From Isoetes taiwanensis (Eukaryota; Streptophyta; Lycopodiopsida; Isoetales; Isoetaceae): a stretch of 64,000 nt of DNA. The stretch's first letter is position 1; each line of letters begins with the position of its first letter. Of this stretch, positions 33,764 through 46,430 are shown one piece after another. A model generated the notes under the pieces. It did not search any database and was not told where the DNA came from. It was given only the letters and a program-made list of their open reading frames with translations. Position numbers and translations under genes: made by a program. The stretch lies in contig JAJEKV010000063.1 of the NCBI GenBank assembly GCA_021234155.1, positions 5,862,341 to 5,926,340 of the forward strand, read 5' to 3'.

Positions 33764-35915
33764 TTGGGTTTTCCTTCTTCTATTATGATGCTTCTATTCT
33801 AAGAGTTCTGATTTTTCTTATATGGTTATGTTTCTATACTAGGGTTTTGGAGTTTCTTATATGGTGATGCTTCTTTTCTAGATTTTTATAGTGATGCTTG
33901 TATTATCTAGAACTTAAAATTTATGATGAAGAATGAGAAGTTTTTTTTTTTTATTGTGCTTTCATAAATACAGAAAGAATTTGAACATCTTCAAAGCATA
34001 GTTGTTGGCTGGAATATAGAGTAAGAGGGGCGAAAAGTTCGATAGGTATTCAAGGTCAATGAAGGGGGATGGGTAGTGAGGTCATGGGATACCATCTATG
34101 TTTGCAATCTCAGTTCATAATATGTGATTATTTGTGAGAACTGCTTGATTCTTTTGAGGTGAAAAGGAGGTTGGGAAGATGTGCAGGTATCTCTTGCCCT
34201 TTCTAAGATCAATTCATTAACCTTTTTTAGCTATGAGTATGAGTAGTTTCGGAAGTACACATGTCAATAGATGAAGCAGAAGATGGGAATGCACATTCCC
34301 ATGGTTGGTTTCATTTATGGACATGCGTACATCCTCTCATAGTCATAGCTATTTTAGGTCTTGATCTTAAAAGAGCTTTTTTTAGGAGATCAACATATCT
34401 TTCTACCCTTCTTTCGCCTCAAGCGAGTCAACAATTCCCTCAAATGTTTATATGTGAAATTGATAACAAAATATATGGTGTCCCATGATCTCAATATCTT
34501 CATCCCTCCTCCTTGTCTTGAATACCTCCAAATCTGATCTTCCTTCAACAATACTAGACTGCATTCCTTTCAATGAGCTTCAATACGATCAAAAGGAAAA
34601 TGTAGCATGAAAGAACTTGTCATCATGGGCAAATGCATTGACTGAAACAATGTGGAACGCCTTCTCACTCCAAGGTTAGTTTGTTCAGTTTGTTTCTATC
34701 AAGATTATAGGAGTGTCCTTAAGAATTAAGGATTACTGCTCAAAAATATTCATAGTTTTGGGTTTTCCTTGCTCTATTACGATGCTTCTATTCTAGGGTT
34801 TTTTTTTTTTTCCTTTATATGGTGATGTCTCTATATTAGAGTTTTGGAGTCTTCATATATGATGATGTTTATATTCTAGGTTTTTGTATAGTGATGCTTG
34901 TATTCTAGTATCTAGAACTGTCTATTTATGAAGAAGAATGATGAGTTTTCTTTATTGTGCTTTCATAAATACAGAAAGAATTTGAACATCTTCAAAGCAT
35001 AGTTGTTGGCTGGAACATAGAGTAAGAGGGGTGGAAAGTTCGATAGGTATTTAAGGTCAATGAAGGGGGATGGGTAGTGAGGTCATAGGATACCATCTAT
35101 GTTAGCAATCTCAGTTCATAATATGTGATTATTTGTGAGAACTGCTTGATTCTTTTGAGGCAAAAAGGAGGTTGGGAAGATGTGCAGGTATCTCTTGCCC
35201 TTTCTAAGATCAACTCATTAACCTTTTTTAGCTATGAGTATGAGTAGTTTCGGAAGTACACATGTCAATAGATGAAGCAGAAGATGGGAATGCACATTCC
35301 CATGGTTGGTTTAATTTATGGACATGCGTACATCCAGAAACTGCTCATAGTCATAGCTATTTTTGGGTCTTGATCTTAAAAGAGCTTTTTTAGGAGATCA
35401 ACATATCTTTCTACCCTTCTTTCTGCCTCATCAGAGTCAAGCAATTTCCTCAAATATTTACATGTGAAATTGATAACAAACATATGGTGTCCCATGATCT
35501 CAATATATTCATCCCTCCTCCTTGTCTTGAATACCTCCAAATCTGACCTTCCTTCAACAATACTAGACTGCATTCCTTTCAATGAGCTCCAATACGATCA
35601 AAAGCATGAAAAAACTTGTCATAATGGGCAAATGCATTGACTGAAACAATGTGGAATGCCTTCTCACTCCAATGTTAGTTTGTTGAGTTTGTTTCTATCA
35701 AGATTATAGGAGGGTCCTTAAGAATTTCAAGGATTATTGCTCAAAGATATTCATAGTTTTGGGTTTTGCTTGCTCTATTGCGATGCTTCTATTCTAGGGT
35801 TTTTTTTTTTTATTTTTCTTATATGGTGATGTTTATATATTAGGGTTTTGGGGTCTTCATATACAGTGATATTTATATTCTAGGTTTTTGTATAGTGATA
35901 CTTGTACCTAGTATC
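33764..35915 (+). repeat. 1.0-kb tandem repeat, about 2.15 units
   Basis: Units begin at 33764, 34759 and 35760, each with TGGGTTTT(C/G)CTT followed by GATGCTTCTATTCTA. The third is cut off after about 155 bases. A T-rich stretch and GAAAGAATTTGAACATCTTC repeat at matching positions. The minus-strand open frame at 35376-35582 falls within a unit, and the other unit does not keep it open. A diverged single copy lies at 2380-2820. Confidence 0.85.
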
Positions 35916-36369
35916 TTAAATATGCTTTTGTCATGTATTTGTTAAAATGCACATGTACTTTGCAAATGTCAGAATATCCTAAAGTTGCTGTAATGGAAGA
36001 AAGACTGCATTTTGCGTGCACACGAATCTGATTCGTTTGCAAGCACTGGTCATTGAAACTGTCACCATGCAATGAAGAAAGGATGAACATCATGCAGAAA
36101 TGAATCAAAGATCAAAATTGTTCCAAAAATTCCCTTGATGCAAAATTTAGCACCATCCCCGCTATTCTACAAGTGAATAGATGCAAGTTTTTTTTTGAAA
36201 TTGCATTTTTTGAGCCAAATTGGATCATTTTTGCATTTCAAAGAGGGATTTGGGTTCTGCACTTTATTGTCCATATATCAATACATCAATGCAATTTGTA
36301 TAATTTTTACAAACATAGAACTATTGCCCTTACAACCATAGATAGCAGAAACAACGGTGCTACTATGTG
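35916..36369. other. No recognisable gene
   Basis: AT-rich sequence bridging the tandem array and the dispersed repeat; nothing supported. Confidence 0.5.
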
Positions 36370-37640
36370 CAAGATACGCAACGAAATGAGGGAAAAGAAT
36401 ATAGTAAATTTTAAGCCATACACATTTTCCTACATGCGTAAATCCTTTATTCTCTCTTCAGATGAGTAATTCTTAGTTCTTTCTTTGTTTTAGGCATCAT
36501 CTAATAGCACGACGTCAAATGTGGCAGCTAGATTTTTAGGACTTCAGGTATTATTCTTATTATGTTGTGAGGTATATTTGGAATAGTTGCAAACTCAAGG
36601 GGTATAGATGGAATTTTTTCCAATAAGTATGGATTCTATTTTTGGAATTTATAGTGCACCTTTATAGTCATAGATTCTTTTTGCATTGCGGTATAATGAG
36701 CTCTCTTTTTCATCTTGTAAATCGAGTATTAGTTTATATTGTGGTATTGCACAATGTTTGTAAACAAATGTTGCTACGCACTATGGGTTGCCCATAAAAC
36801 AAGAACAATATGGAAGAAAGGGGTTTCGTGAAGGATGATCACGGTGAAGATCGGATCTTATATCATGGGAAGCAGAGAGAATAAAAGTATTAAGGGTCTT
36901 GATATCCTAAAAAACTAAGAAACTCATATTTCAAATTGTGCAGAAGGTAGAGCCAAGAAAAAATAACAAAAAACATCAGATATGGAGCCCCATCGAATCT
37001 TTGCATTCTTGAGCAATATTGATCGCATTTACTCCAATTTTACCTTTTGTTAAACCCTACCAAATTTTCTTCATTGGATCAATTAGGGAGAACATGAAAT
37101 AATCGACTAAAACACACCTAAACGCAGCCCAATCTTAATATTCCACCAATTCAATCAGTTTCAAGTAGCCCAACATGCATTTTCTAAAGGCGAGTTTAGA
37201 AGAAATTAAAAGAGGGCAACAAAGACTGAGTAGAAGGGAAGAAGGGTAGACTACACTATAGCGCCATATTCAAGGTCTGGAAAAACAGACAAGGGGGTTT
37301 ATGGTACCCTTGAAAAGCAAGGGAGGACATGGTACATGAGACAAGGTGCAAGACAATGGCACCGCATGGCTCCATAGCTAACCCTCACAATCAACGGCCA
37401 GATTAGGACGTAACTACGTCTCGTGCTAATCGACAGCAACAAGATCCACCCCAATAATGCTAACTAATGCGGGGTTGGCAAAGCGCCATCGTCCAAAAAT
37501 TCCTCAGGAAGATCTTGGCAGGTCAAAACAAAACCCATCTATCGGCCCATCAATCAAAGCTTTTGCCCTTGAGTAATCCCAAAACATTTGTTGTTGCAGT
37601 TGGATTGCTTAGGTGTGCATGTTAATTAGCTTTTCTTTTT
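36370..37640. repeat. Dispersed repeat, copy 2
   Basis: Colinear with 3770-5640, but without the LINE fragment, and (from about 36970) with 61150-61800. It breaks off at 37640, just after TTAGCTTTTCTTTTT, where the other copies continue with TTCATTT(T)GTAAATC. Beyond this point lie a short palindrome and a copia LTR, so the copy was cut or replaced here. Confidence 0.85.
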
Positions 37641-37688
37641 GGGTTGCCCCTAGGGGGCAAACCCTTGCTTACGTGGGTTTGTGGGCAT

Positions 37689-38112
37689 TGTTAGCTTAAT
37701 TGACAATAGAACACAAGAGTAACTTCAATACTTCCAAAAGCCAATATGCTAGCAAGGCAATGAACGTAGGAATCTCTATATGCTTATTTAAGACTATAAC
37801 CCAATGGTATTTAGATTCAAAAATAAACTAAAGTTTTGCATCGATTCTTGTAGCACCTTAAGGTTGCCGGTTCTTCCCTTTGCAATCCGGCCTGGCTTTT
37901 CTCCATTGTAACTCATCCGTCCAATGCCATCACCTCCTGGTTTAAACAAGTAAGTTTTTCTCTCACTACATACCAGTCATGTTGTCAATTCCACCTTCTT
38001 CCACCTACACAATGCCTTCTCATAATCCGGAGGATTCTATTTTCGACCTAGCCTCTATGGCTTAAATCAACCCAATGGCTTTACAACATTGTTATAACAT
38101 GAATATTTAACA
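37689..38112 (-). repeat. 3' LTR of a Ty1/copia element
   Basis: In minus-strand orientation the LTR starts TGTTAAATATTC and ends AAGCTAACA, giving matching TGTTA/TAACA terminal repeats over 424 bases. It is directly preceded (minus strand) by the purine tract GAAAGGGGGA. No second LTR is found, so the 5' end of the element is missing. Confidence 0.8.
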
Positions 38113-38123
38113 TCCCCCTTTCA
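38113..38123 (-). other. Polypurine tract of the copia element
   Basis: The minus strand reads TGAAAGGGGGA immediately before the LTR boundary, the expected site for plus-strand priming. Confidence 0.8.
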
Positions 38124-40542
38124 TGTTATAACCTTGAATCGATTTACATTTTTCAGCTTTGTGTATTTTGTACATTAATGGCTTTGTCGACCGTCGATAA
38201 TTGCTCTTACGTATTTTATCACATATCTCAATGATGCCTTTGTTAACTACATCTACGACAAAATGCATTTGAAGCTCTATATGTTTTGACCTTTAAATGC
38301 GATCTTGGATTTTTTCACATGGCAATGCAACTCGATTATCAAAATATAATCTGATAGCTTTCTCTTGCTTCATCCCAAGTTCTATTAACAATATTTTGCA
38401 CCATATAATCTCCTTGGCAGCTAAACAAGCTGCTGCATATTCCGCTTCAGCTGTGGATAATGCTATAGATGTCTGCTTTTTGCATTTCTATGAAATAGGA
38501 ACATTATCTAGCAATAAAACAAATCCTGAGGTGGATCTCCTACCTTCCAAGTTTCCTGCCCAGTCTAAGTCGGCATATCCACTAAGCTTTAAATCTTTGC
38601 AGTCAATAAATAAGCCATGATTTAGTGTACCTTTTAGATATCTAAGTACCGTTTTTGCTGCAATCCAGTGCATTTGTCCTGGGTTTGAACTATATCTGCT
38701 TAGCAGATTCAATGCGAATGTAATGTCTGGTCTTGTACATGAGGATAAATATGAAAGGCAGCCCACTAACTCACGATAGGGTTTTCTATCCATTTTTTCT
38801 TTTTCTTCTATACTTTGTGGCTGCATGTATTCATTAAGTTTCTTTCCGGCTGCTAGAGGTGTTCTAACCTCCTTACAATCTTGCAAGCCAAATCTTTTAA
38901 GTACTGCTTCAGCATATCTAGTTTGTTGCAATTGCATGAACTGTTTCTCCTCCTTACTTTGTGGCTGCATGTATTCATTAAGTTTCTTTCCGGCTGCTAG
39001 AGGTGTTCTAACCTCCTTACAATCTTGCAAGCCAAATCTTTTAAAATCTTGCTTGACATATCTAGTTTATTTGCAATTCAAGAAACTTTCTTAATTCGTC
39101 CGGATCAACCATTTTAAACCTTTCTTTTTAGAATGCTCTTGCGTTTATTCCAGTTATCCATGTTCGAAGCTTGCCATTCGCCTTGATCGTCTACGTCAAA
39201 GCGATTATACAATATCCATTTTCAGTTCTTAGAGCACAAAGATTTCCATCATTTACGGGTTTAACAAACCCTTGCTCTTGGAGATATGCATCCATGCACT
39301 GTACCATTCTCTTGGAGCTGTCTTAGACCATATCTTTGCTCTTTTAGGTTTCACACCTTATTTTCTTCAACTTCAAATCTTGGTTACTGTTTCGTAAAGA
39401 TCTCCTCGTTTAACTTTGCATTCAAGAAGGTTTGTGCTAACATCCATATGATGTACTTCTAATTTGTAAGCATTAGCCATGGCTATGATTGCTCTTATAC
39501 TTGTCATTTTACAATGGGTGAGAATGTCTCCTCGTAGTCGGACCCTTTTTTGAGAAAATTCCTGCATACAAATCTAGCTTTGTATTTTGGAGTTGTACCA
39601 TCTGGGCTCAGCTTGATTTTGTATATCCATTTATTGCCTACAACATTTACATTTTCGGGCATGTACGCAACTTCATAGGTGTATCTGTCTTATGAGCAAT
39701 TCATCTCATCTCTCATTGCTTCAATCCATTTTGCATGCATCGGGCAACAATTGCTTCATCATAATTATTAGGCGCGTCCTAGATCTAGAGCAATTAATAC
39801 TTACGCACTTACATCTTCTTCCAATTCTTTGAATCCTTCTTGTCTATGCCTGAGACTTCTCCCTCTAACATCTCTGCCATACTTCTCTATATTTATTTTC
39901 GTGTCTTCCTTCAGCACTTCTACTTGTGTACGCTTCCTCTTAGTCTTCTTGTCTCATCGTTATCGTGGAAGGGGACTCTTGAATCGACTATCTTATTATT
40001 ATTCTCGGCTAAAACTTTGTTGATCTCTTTGGTCCAATTGCTTGGTCTGCTCAAACTGGTCTATTTCTCTAATCCGCTTCACATTTTCTATACTCTCTTC
40101 ATCATCATCATCAATAATTTGATCCACGTCACCTTGCAAGTTCACAATTTTATTGACTGGATTTGAATTTATACAAGATCGTCTCATCAAATACCACATC
40201 CTTGCTGACTATAACAGTCTTCCTCATAGGATCGTAAAGTCTATACCCCTTTGAATTAGCATCATATCCAACTAAATATGTTATCCGTGCTCTGTTGTCT
40301 AACTTTTTTGTCAACTCGGTTGGTATATGAGCATATGCAAGACAGCCATATGCTCTTAAAGCATCACAGTTTATATCCTTGTCAGACCATAAAGATTCTA
40401 GGATTTTTCCTTCGATACTTACAGATGGTAACATGTTCTGAACGACACTGCAGTTCTTGCAGCTTCTTCCCATAAATAGTTTGGCAATCATTACAGGGAT
40501 AATATCTTGGTTATCGACAATTCTCATACTTGAAAACTTCAT
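38124..40542 (-). mobile_element. Ty1/copia retrotransposon, 5'-truncated (IN C-terminus, RT, RNase H)
   Basis: From right to left on the minus strand: 40150-40542 is the integrase C-terminal region (LRAYGCLAYAHIP, YLVGYDANSKGYRLYDP). Next come the IN-RT linker and RT pieces (MANAYKLEVHHMDVSTN, 39373-39567). 38488-39030 is a 180-codon open RT to RNase H segment with PYRELVGCLSYLSSCTRPDI, then ALNLLSRYSSNPG, LRYLKGT and LSGYADLDWAG..RSTSGF. RNase H ends near 38300 with STAEAEYAA and ACLAAKEI in another frame. The RT segment contains an in-frame duplication of 48 residues. The left boundary is the LTR at 37689-38112; the element is cut at about 40542 within integrase. Confidence 0.9.
38817..39105 (-). 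repeat. In-frame 144-base tandem duplication inside copia RT
   Basis: The block encoding QDCKEVRTPLAAGKKLNEYM is present twice, 48 codons apart, joined by QFMQLQQTRYAEAVLKRFGL. The decayed copia copy at the window start shows the same doubled arrangement (about 115-330). Confidence 0.85.
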
Positions 40543-40559
40543 CTCGGTTTTATTCTCCT

Positions 40560-41192
40560 TTTCTGATATCTAAGTTTTGTTATAAGACTATACGGTTCTA
40601 GCTACTATAGCAGTTCCTATACTACTGAATTTTCTGATTTTCTTTGCTTTTATAAGCAAAGGTACTCATGTATTTCATATAAATGCAATATAAAAAACAC
40701 CTTGCCCTAAAAAAAAAAAAGAAAAAATCCGCATTGTACATTGTTAACTATCCAAGAAGCTAGTAACATTGTACAAAATTTGACAACGCACAAAGGTCAC
40801 TTTTACGATTCAAGAAGGGAGCGATTCGGGCTTTCCCTTTTTTTACAGTCACAAGATAATTTTGGGCTATACTCTTGCCAAGTCCATCATAACGACGGAA
40901 CCTCAAACCATTAAAATAAGAGTAAGGGACATGCCTTTTCATCTGCAGAAAACATTAACAGTCTTGCTTTTATTTTCTGTAAAATTCACCTCCATTTATT
41001 TTGGATACACAAAGTTACAACGCCACCTTAGATGATTAAGCTGAATCGATGTCTTTTTAACTACGTAAGCTTGGCTTTATCTACGTAAGCTTGGATATCT
41101 TGGTGTTAACCTACTAACTGAAGCAACGCGCAGGCTCCTACAGATTTGTACTCCAACATGATATGGCTATACAAGACAAAATCCCAACTGCT
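40560..41192. other. 3' flank of the LPAT gene
   Basis: No coding evidence. It contains A-rich runs (about 40710-40728), and AT-rich sequence directly downstream of the LPAT stop that could hold the polyadenylation region. TACGTAAGCTTGG occurs twice within 30 bases (about 41063 and 41082). Confidence 0.5.
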
Positions 41193-42917
41193 TTAACTCT
41201 TTTTAAGTTTCGAATGCCCGAAAAAAGGCAAAGGTCTCCAAGCAAAGTAAGTTGCTGATACAAGATAGGTAACGCTCACAATGGCATACCATCTTAGCCA
41301 GACATGTAAAAACAAGGCCCCTAACAGCATGACCGAAGTGACAACAATTATAAGGAAGTTTATTGTACATTTGAGAATGTGAAGATCCTGTTCCACCCCG
41401 CTCTTTGGAAAACATCCAACTTTGCTAAAATTTTCCAGCATATTGTCTTTCTGGGCAAATACCTTGTAAAGCCATTTTGATGCTTCATCTTCAGATGATG
41501 GAATCTCAGCAACAGGGACACGACGAACGTGTATATGAACTTCAGCAGGATCAGTCCCCAGTAGATTGTGAACAAATAATGGGCAGCGATATTTGTAAGC
41601 AATCGTAAGGTCATATACTGCGTGCAACAAGAGCCAAACATGCAATTAGCAAAGCATGCTCATCAATTTCAGATGTTAAAATAGTCCCCCACCTGAATCT
41701 AGAGATTGCCGCAGCTCAGAAAGACAAGCATAGAAGCCTCTCGTGCGAGGCATGAGAACATAATTATGCTTAGGAAGCCCCTTCTTCTCGGCAAAACTAT
41801 TGCTCTTCACTAGTTTTGCTTCTCTGTCAGGATAAGTTAATAAAGAAATAAAGAGATCACTACCAGAATTACCTGAAAGCATCAAAAATCATAAAGCCAA
41901 GCATCGCGCAATGCACCAGACAAGAACAGTTTCAGAATGTGCTTCAAACTAGCAACATGGCATACAAAGGCCGAATAAAAGCTATTGCTTTACAAAAAAA
42001 TGTACCACATATCCCTTGCTCAAAAAAAAACCAGACACCTACAGTTAAAACCAAACCCTTGTGCATGGGCTGTTAACCTTCTGGCCTAATTCGCACAATA
42101 CTACCTCGTTGATAAAAAAAGAAACTCTAAGCATAGGAAAACAAACTTGAATTTTTAAAATGGATAGGGGATATAATTATTACGTGAAATCGGTGCCTTC
42201 TGGAAAAAGAATAAGCCAGATTGGATCACGGCGGTCCCGAAAGGTTGACAAGTATGCTTTTATGCTAACTTCATCAATTTCCCACTTCCTGTCAATCAGA
42301 AGGAACTCAATCACATGAAAGGCCCAGCCAAACACGGGTGCATTTCTGACACTGCTCTTGACCACATATTTTACATAGCCAATGCGAAGTTTGCGCAAGG
42401 CAAGACACCAAATGTACATCCAATCCACTTCAGTTCTATGATTGCATATTACCATCACACGTTCTTGCATGGGAACCCTATCTCCAGCGAATATAACCTT
42501 AGTTCCATTGATGATCTCAAATAAAAAGGGCCACATTGAAAGCCATCTTCCAAAAAAGAAGGCAATCAAATCCCTACTGTGATGAGTACTGAAAAGTCCC
42601 ACAAAAAGATACACAGGAGGGGCCAAGAAAACTAGCATGGTAAATGCTGTGGATACCAAAATGAATAAGAAAATCAAACATCTTACAATGCGGAAAAGAG
42701 TAAGCGGCTTGTGGGAACGTTCATTCGTTACTCCATCCAAACCCCTAATTTCATTTTCTGAACCATATCTAAGCTTGTTTCCTTCGGATTCTTCAAGAAA
42801 TGGGGATGATACCTCCTGTGCGATCTTTTTCTTGAGGCTGATATCTTCAGCTTCAATATCTGCCTCAAGCTTCGAAGGATTTTCAGCAAAGGCGACCCCG
42901 TCCGCATATGTCCCCAT
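41193..42917 (-). CDS. 1-acyl-sn-glycerol-3-phosphate acyltransferase, LPAT4/LPAT5 type (three exons)
   Basis: Exons 42184-42917, 41693-41823 and 41193-41617 join in phase (734+131+425 bases) to 429 codons with all GT..AG introns, so this is the one gene here that reads intact. It should transfer an acyl chain to lysophosphatidic acid to make phosphatidic acid, at the endoplasmic reticulum. The acyltransferase motif NHRTEVD (residues 159-165) supplies the catalytic His-Asp pair, and FPEGTDF (239-245) is the substrate-binding EGT motif. A hydrophobic stretch at about 72-110 and two near the C-terminus are likely membrane segments. LPNxVLxPRTRGF-like sequence and VHIHVRRVPVAEIP follow, as in plant LPAT4/5 and animal AGPAT3-5. 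The first 70 residues form an acidic and basic N-terminal extension, making it longer than the roughly 380-390 residues of Arabidopsis LPAT4/5. No promoter element was identified. Confidence 0.92.
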
Positions 42918-43189
42918 GGACCTGGTATATACAAAAAATTTCCAGCTCCAAACCAGAACACTGCCGAATAGACGAAAATATTTGTATCTATCTACTGTGT
43001 ATTAGTAAGTGTACGCATATTCTTTCTTAGGTCCAGAATATGCTTTTGTGGCTTCTGTTATGCACCTTCAAACAAACACGCACCCAACATGTTGGCCTGC
43101 ATGAAGGTAACAACTCGTCTAGGATCCCGCGGCGATCCTCCGGACCAAATCTTTCGTGAACCATCATTAACTTACCCTATCTATTCTAT

Positions 43190-46100
43190 TTTTCAACTAT
43201 AGAGTTATTTCGGGGGCATGATGTCGAGCCGAGGATTATCACGCCTTCCAATATCGAAAGTGGTGCATAGAAATCGCATAGGCGATTCCTCATATTAGAG
43301 GCGACCGTAGAAAAGCTATAGACTGGGAAAAATATAGAGGACATTGAACAGATCGACATTGTAGTTGCCATGTCGGAAGGCATGAAAAACAATGTGCAGG
43401 ATGTTCTCACCTGTAGTGTTGAAGACACCCATCAGCTCCAGTTCCTAATGTATGTTTTCAAATGGAGGAACTATGACTCCTCAATGATGTCTGCTAGCAA
43501 AATGAACAAGGTGGCGACATGAAAAGACATCTCTATGAGTGCCAATGCGCTATGGTTGGATTCTGCGGTCTTATGAGTTTTTTACTCTAGCAGGTATAAA
43601 AGGAAATAGGGAAATCCTTGTAGGATTTTCTACATGTAGAAAAGGATTATCCAGGGACAAGAATCCTCCAAGCTGTGATTTAATAAAAGCTAAATAGGAT
43701 GAGAAGATGCCCTTAAGGATGGACACTAACTGGCTCAGAGCAGTGGCAAAGAAAAGAAATGTCAAACTGTTAGCTACTTTGGGAGAACCATCAATGGCCA
43801 GGAACCAGGATGCAAAATTGGCTATCGATGTTGACCCATCTGCTATTATTAATCCGATTGGCTATTACGGCCCCAACACCTTCTCTTTCTGAAATCCTGC
43901 TTGCAAAGAAAATATCCACTTTCAAGATTAATCTATGGAAGCTGAATACAGATGAAAGCGACAGACCATCGTCTTCCATCACCCCTCCTTCTGTCACAGT
44001 GCTATCTTCTTCAAATGTCTTGACCTAGCCAAATGCACCTCGAATGTCGAATTGAAGTTCAATCCAGATGAAAAAAGAAACATGGCAGAGCAAACTACTC
44101 TTAAACTAGAGCAGTTCAAATGTTTTTATCTGCTCAGTGTCAATTGATTTATGAAGGTCTCTATTTTTTATTGTGAACCTGCTCCGACAAATCCAACACA
44201 TAGAATGCGCTGCAATGACCATCTCCAGACATTGATTAAGAGCTTCAAGAGTTATTCCACAAAACTGCTGACTCCTTATTCCAAAAGAAGTTGACTTGGA
44301 AAACGCCAAAAAATTTGCAGAGAAAGAAATTTTAAATAATTTTAGGTAACTATAGTATTTGTGCTGCACAGCTGCTTTGCCAGCGGTTGGAGAGCAGCAG
44401 TTAGAGTTTGCTAAAGCTTACGCCAGAAGAAGGACCAGAGTGCTGAATGGAAACTTTGCGAACAAGGAATACATTGAGTTGAGCTTTTAGTGCAACGAGG
44501 TAATAGCAAATACGGCATCAAAGAACCTCTCATCGAAAAGCTCCAGCAACTGCATCATCAGTTCTTCAACCCTATGGTTGTCCTGCTAAATGACCAATTG
44601 GTACTGCAACAACCTGAGATGGAAGGTATTTAACCCGATTGGGTTCTGTGGACGTTAAAATTTCCTTCCTTCCTTCCTTTCTTAATTTCACCTGCTGAAG
44701 ATCACGGTCATGACTCTGATCGCCTTTTCTTTGCAGGATTTGTTGAGATAGCCACCACTATGTTAAAGGTTAAAGACCCTAAGGATGAAAAACAATTTAT
44801 ATTTTTGGAGAAAAGGGTGTGGCAAAAATTGACGGAAGTGGCCGGTACATGGGTTAACAGAAAATTGTGTGATTATCATGGTGAGTTCCCAGAGAAGCCA
44901 ACTAGGGAATTCTTTAGCAAGACATGGATAAGATACCTCTGAGGTATGTCTAATGCAGAGCTCTCTCATTTGCTTGATAAAATTCTGGAAGGTAACACGT
45001 ACTTGAAGGTTCAGCCTGGATATTCTGGTAGGTTTGATTGCAAATAGGGCACCTGCCATCAAAGCTCTCACCTTTATGCAGGGAGAAATTTTGTCCTATC
45101 CTTGCAGTTTGGTTTAAGAGGACCTCAAGTTTTGAAGAGTTAGTTGTGGATTTTCAACTTTCACTAAGTAGAGAACTTTGGATACAACAAATTCCGATAC
45201 AAAATATGTGAAAGGCAATTACAATGAAGATCATGTGTTGGGTACCTTGCCTATTGCTTTTCTAGAACCGATCAAGTCCATTCTGAAGCCAGAAGATGCT
45301 AGAAAGAAAAAGGAGAAAAAATTATTGTTCATCAAGGATAGTTTTCCAGTGTCTACTCCAGTATCAGAAAATGCAACCTTAGTGTTCATTGATATTCACG
45401 GTTTCACTAAAATATGGGATTGCAAAAAACGCATGGAACTATTTACAAAGATAGCGGGCATGACAACATCTAAGATTTATCATTTGGTTATGCTCATTGC
45501 AAACTTGCAAAACCGTTTGTACAGTCAGAACCAAATTCAGGGAGGGGCTCATATTTCTTCAGGGTCATACGAAGAACAAGGGTGGGTGAGCAAGAGGAAA
45601 GTCAAAGAATATCAATATTATATTAGCCACATGCACATTAACAAGATTGAGGCAGTGTACTACCTTTGCAACCCAAGTTGGAACTTCTCCTGAACCAAAT
45701 GAACAACGCCCAAGAAGCACCCCTTTCCCGCCCATGCCACTTACTGGAAAGGAGGATGAATATAAGAAAACAAAAAAGAAGTTTGAGACGTATTTCACAG
45801 GTAAGCTGAGATATAGCTGGACTGCAATAGATGGTGACTATGTCTTCAAATGCCAGCTGAAGACATCATATGCATATCATATTATTGACCAGTCAGTTGG
45901 TGCCCAAAGATGGTTGTGTCTTAGACTTCTTTTCGGTTGGTACAACTTCACTTGTTGCACCTATGCCAGGAAGAGAAGTGTATCATATGAAAAGGACGAA
46001 GAAATATGCTGCTTCTTGAGGTCTTTCTTTGAAATGTTGGAGAAAATGGTGTATCAGGCTACCGATAGGTCAGAAGAAGTAAAAACAGAGGAGAAAAATT

Positions 46101-46430
46101 GCGAACAAGAATATTTTGCTAGCTCTAGCCTCAAGATTACCTAAAGCACAGATATATCGAAATTGAATGAAATCTTAGACAATCTGAAGGCAAAAAGCTA
46201 TGAGAATAAACTTTTGAGTCTACTCCGAAAGGTATTAACACCTTAGAACCTACACTTGAAAAGCTAGAGGCACTAAAGAAATCGCTTGATGGCACGATGC
46301 CTCCTTTTATAGGCAAGCCTACATTTGAGTATATGGGGTCCGAAGATATAGAGCAAGATGAGATGGATATGGGTGGAACACAGGAGCACAACCTTTCATT
46401 AAAAAAAATAAAAAATAATTCATCCTACTG
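43190..46430 (+). pseudogene. Unrecognised multi-exon gene, frame-broken
   Basis: A run of plus-strand segments with coding character, interrupted by frame breaks and by intron-like boundaries. They are SEGMKNNVQDVLTCSVED (about 43370-43425); MDTNWLRAVAKKRNVKLLAT (43720-43780); KEPLIEKLQQLHHQFFNPMV (about 44520-44580); then a likely intron ending TTTGCAG near 44737. Next are GFVEIATTMLKVKDPKDEKQ and TWVNRKLCDYHGEFPEKP to WIRYL (44738-44940), GMSNAELSHLLDKILEG to 45027, and a 171-codon frame (45178-45693) with VFIDIHGFTKIWDCKKRMEL. After that come TFATQVGTSPEP (45660-46144) and a coiled coil near 46150-46430 with LEKLEALKKSLDGTMPPFIG. I do not recognise the family. It is probably a decayed host gene, or an intact one damaged by assembly indels. 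Confidence 0.5.
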
